Source: Candidatus Aminicenantota bacterium
Lineage (GTDB): Bacteria > Acidobacteriota > UBA6911 > RPQK01 > JAJDTT01
Direction of reading: 5' to 3'
Assembly (NCBI GenBank): GCA_026706325.1
Contig: JAPOYZ010000252.1
Span: forward strand, 1-6,775
DNA length: 6,775 bases
A program made the position numbers and the translations under genes. Positions 5,853 through 6,775 of the stretch are shown in pieces. Each line of letters begins with the position of its first letter. Within the stretch, counting starts at the first letter, position 1. The notes beneath the pieces are model-generated. The model saw nothing but the letters and a program-made list of their open reading frames with translations. It was not told where the DNA came from and made no database searches.

Positions 5853-6775
5853 ATGCAACTTCACTTCGCGGATCACGTGGTGCTGGTCGCCTATCTGGCG
5901 GCCATGATGTTTCTGGGCTGGCGGCTCGCCAGGGGGCAGAAGACCGAAGAAGAATACTTCCTGGGCGGGCGGCGCCTTCCGTGGTTCGCCGTGGGAGTCA
6001 GCATCATCGCGTCGCTGCTGTCCAGCATCACCTATCTGGCGAGTCCCGGCATCGTCTGGCGATTCGGCTTCGGCGCCTTCCTGAGCAACCTGGTGGCCAT
6101 TCCCATCGACATCGTCCTCATTTTGCTTCTGGCGATCCCCTTCTTCGTCCGCTTCAAGTTCACCACCGCCTACGAATACCTGGAACACCGGTACAACCTC
6201 TCGGTGCGGCTGCTGGGCGCCACCATGTTCCTCCTGTTCGTCACCGTGCTCATGGGCGTGATCGTTCTGGTCTCCTCACGTGCGCTGGCGGTGGCCACGG
6301 GGCTGCCCCTGGTGGTGGTCATCGGGGTGATCGGAGTCGTCGCCACCGTGTACACCATGATGGGAGGGATCCGGGCTGTCGTCTGGACCGACGTGATTCA
6401 GGCGGCACTCCTGGTGGGCGGAGGGCTGTTCACCATCGGCTTCGTGGCCTGGACCACGGGTTCGGGGCCGCTGGACTGGTACCACGTGGTGACCGCCCGG
6501 GACAACGAGAGCTTCACCTTCTTCTCCCCCGACCCCACCCAGGCCGGCACGGTGGTGACCATGACCCTCTCGGCGGTGATCTGGACCCTGACGGCCCATT
6601 GCGCCAACCAGATGACCCTGCAGCGCTACTTCAGCACCGTGGATGTCCGGGCCGCCAAACGCAGCTTCGTCACCAGCATCGTGGTCAGCATCACGATTTC
6701 CTTCCTGCTGGCCGTCATCGGCGCCTCCCTGGTCTACTACTACACGCAGGGTCCGGAAGTCCTCCCCGAGCATTT
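5853..6775 (+). CDS. Sodium:solute symporter (SSS family), N-terminal part (cut by the right edge)
   Basis: An open plus-strand frame from the ATG at 5853 runs off the window: 307 complete codons, about 55-60% of a typical SSS protein. After a short N-terminus and first helix (about 8-25) comes the family pattern TEEEYFLGGRRLPWFAVGVS (31-50) followed by SLLSSITYLASPG (54-66), which corresponds to the helix carrying part of the sodium site. The SSS signature GGIRAVVWTDVIQ is at 171-183. Further helices are at about 75-100, 118-145, 150-170, 182-200, 232-250 and 272-297. Such carriers import sugars, sialic acid, carboxylates, amino acids or other small solutes driven by Na+. The helices that best predict substrate lie mostly beyond the edge. 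AAGGAAGG (5837-5844) sits 8 bases before the start, and only 22 bases separate it from the lipoprotein gene, so it is very probably in the same operon and imports that system's substrate (inference). Confidence 0.93.
   Translation, partial: MQLHFADHVVLVAYLAAMMFLGWRLARGQKTEEEYFLGGRRLPWFAVGVSIIASLLSSITYLASPGIVWRFGFGAFLSNLVAIPIDIVLILLLAIPFFVRFKFTTAYEYLEHRYNLSVRLLGATMFLLFVTVLMGVIVLVSSRALAVATGLPLVVVIGVIGVVATVYTMMGGIRAVVWTDVIQAALLVGGGLFTIGFVAWTTGSGPLDWYHVVTARDNESFTFFSPDPTQAGTVVTMTLSAVIWTLTAHCANQMTLQRYFSTVDVRAAKRSFVTSIVVSITISFLLAVIGASLVYYYTQGPEVLPEH

Noticed and set aside
5163..6188. Minus-strand open frame of 341 codons spanning two genes
   Set aside because: It crosses the junction of the lipoprotein and symporter genes and gives an Arg/Pro/Ser-rich product with no recognisable motif.
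1..6775. tRNA, rRNA, CRISPR array or insertion sequence
   Set aside because: I saw no regularly spaced direct repeats, no tRNA-like cloverleaf or rRNA stretch, and no transposase gene. Only short palindromes in the 430-719 spacer stand out.

Overview
This is a GC-rich bacterial window. The strongly biased G/C third positions, tight gene packing, a DUF6807 protein, an Asp-box lipoprotein with a lipobox and a divergent Nramp-like transporter suggest a free-living Gram-negative heterotroph of the Acidobacteriota/Planctomycetota type. That placement is inference; there is no marker gene here.

Layout. (1) Positions 1-429, minus strand: the N-terminal 143 residues of an unrecognised membrane protein, cut by the left edge. 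(2) Positions 430-719: a gene-poor spacer with a strong palindrome (664-682, extended by a second inverted copy at 706-715) just past the 3' end of the next gene, and a possible relic repeat near 543-565. (3) Positions 720-2402, minus strand: an Nramp-superfamily transporter without the usual metal-binding motifs of helices 1 and 6 and with a long hydrophilic insert. (4) Positions 2403-2502: a divergent intergenic region that probably holds promoters for both directions. (5) Positions 2503 to the right edge, plus strand: a compact operon of four genes: DUF6807 (PmoA-like) protein, fumarylacetoacetate hydrolase (FAH) family enzyme, five-Asp-box sialidase-like lipoprotein, and a sodium:solute symporter (SSS) cut by the right edge. 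The first three overlap by 4 bp each (ATGA, then GTGA) and the fourth follows after 22 bp.

How they may work together. The plus-strand operon reads as one uptake-and-catabolism unit. The surface lipoprotein would bind or cleave a glycan or glycoside, the sodium symporter would import the released small molecule, and the FAH enzyme would act late in its breakdown, for example on a diketo-deoxy sugar acid or another beta-diketo acid. DUF6807 has no settled function, but it often sits in sugar-utilisation loci. The substrate cannot be read from the sequence. The co-directional overlaps are seen directly; the shared pathway is inferred. The left-hand minus-strand membrane gene has lower GC and different codon use, so it probably belongs to another functional unit.
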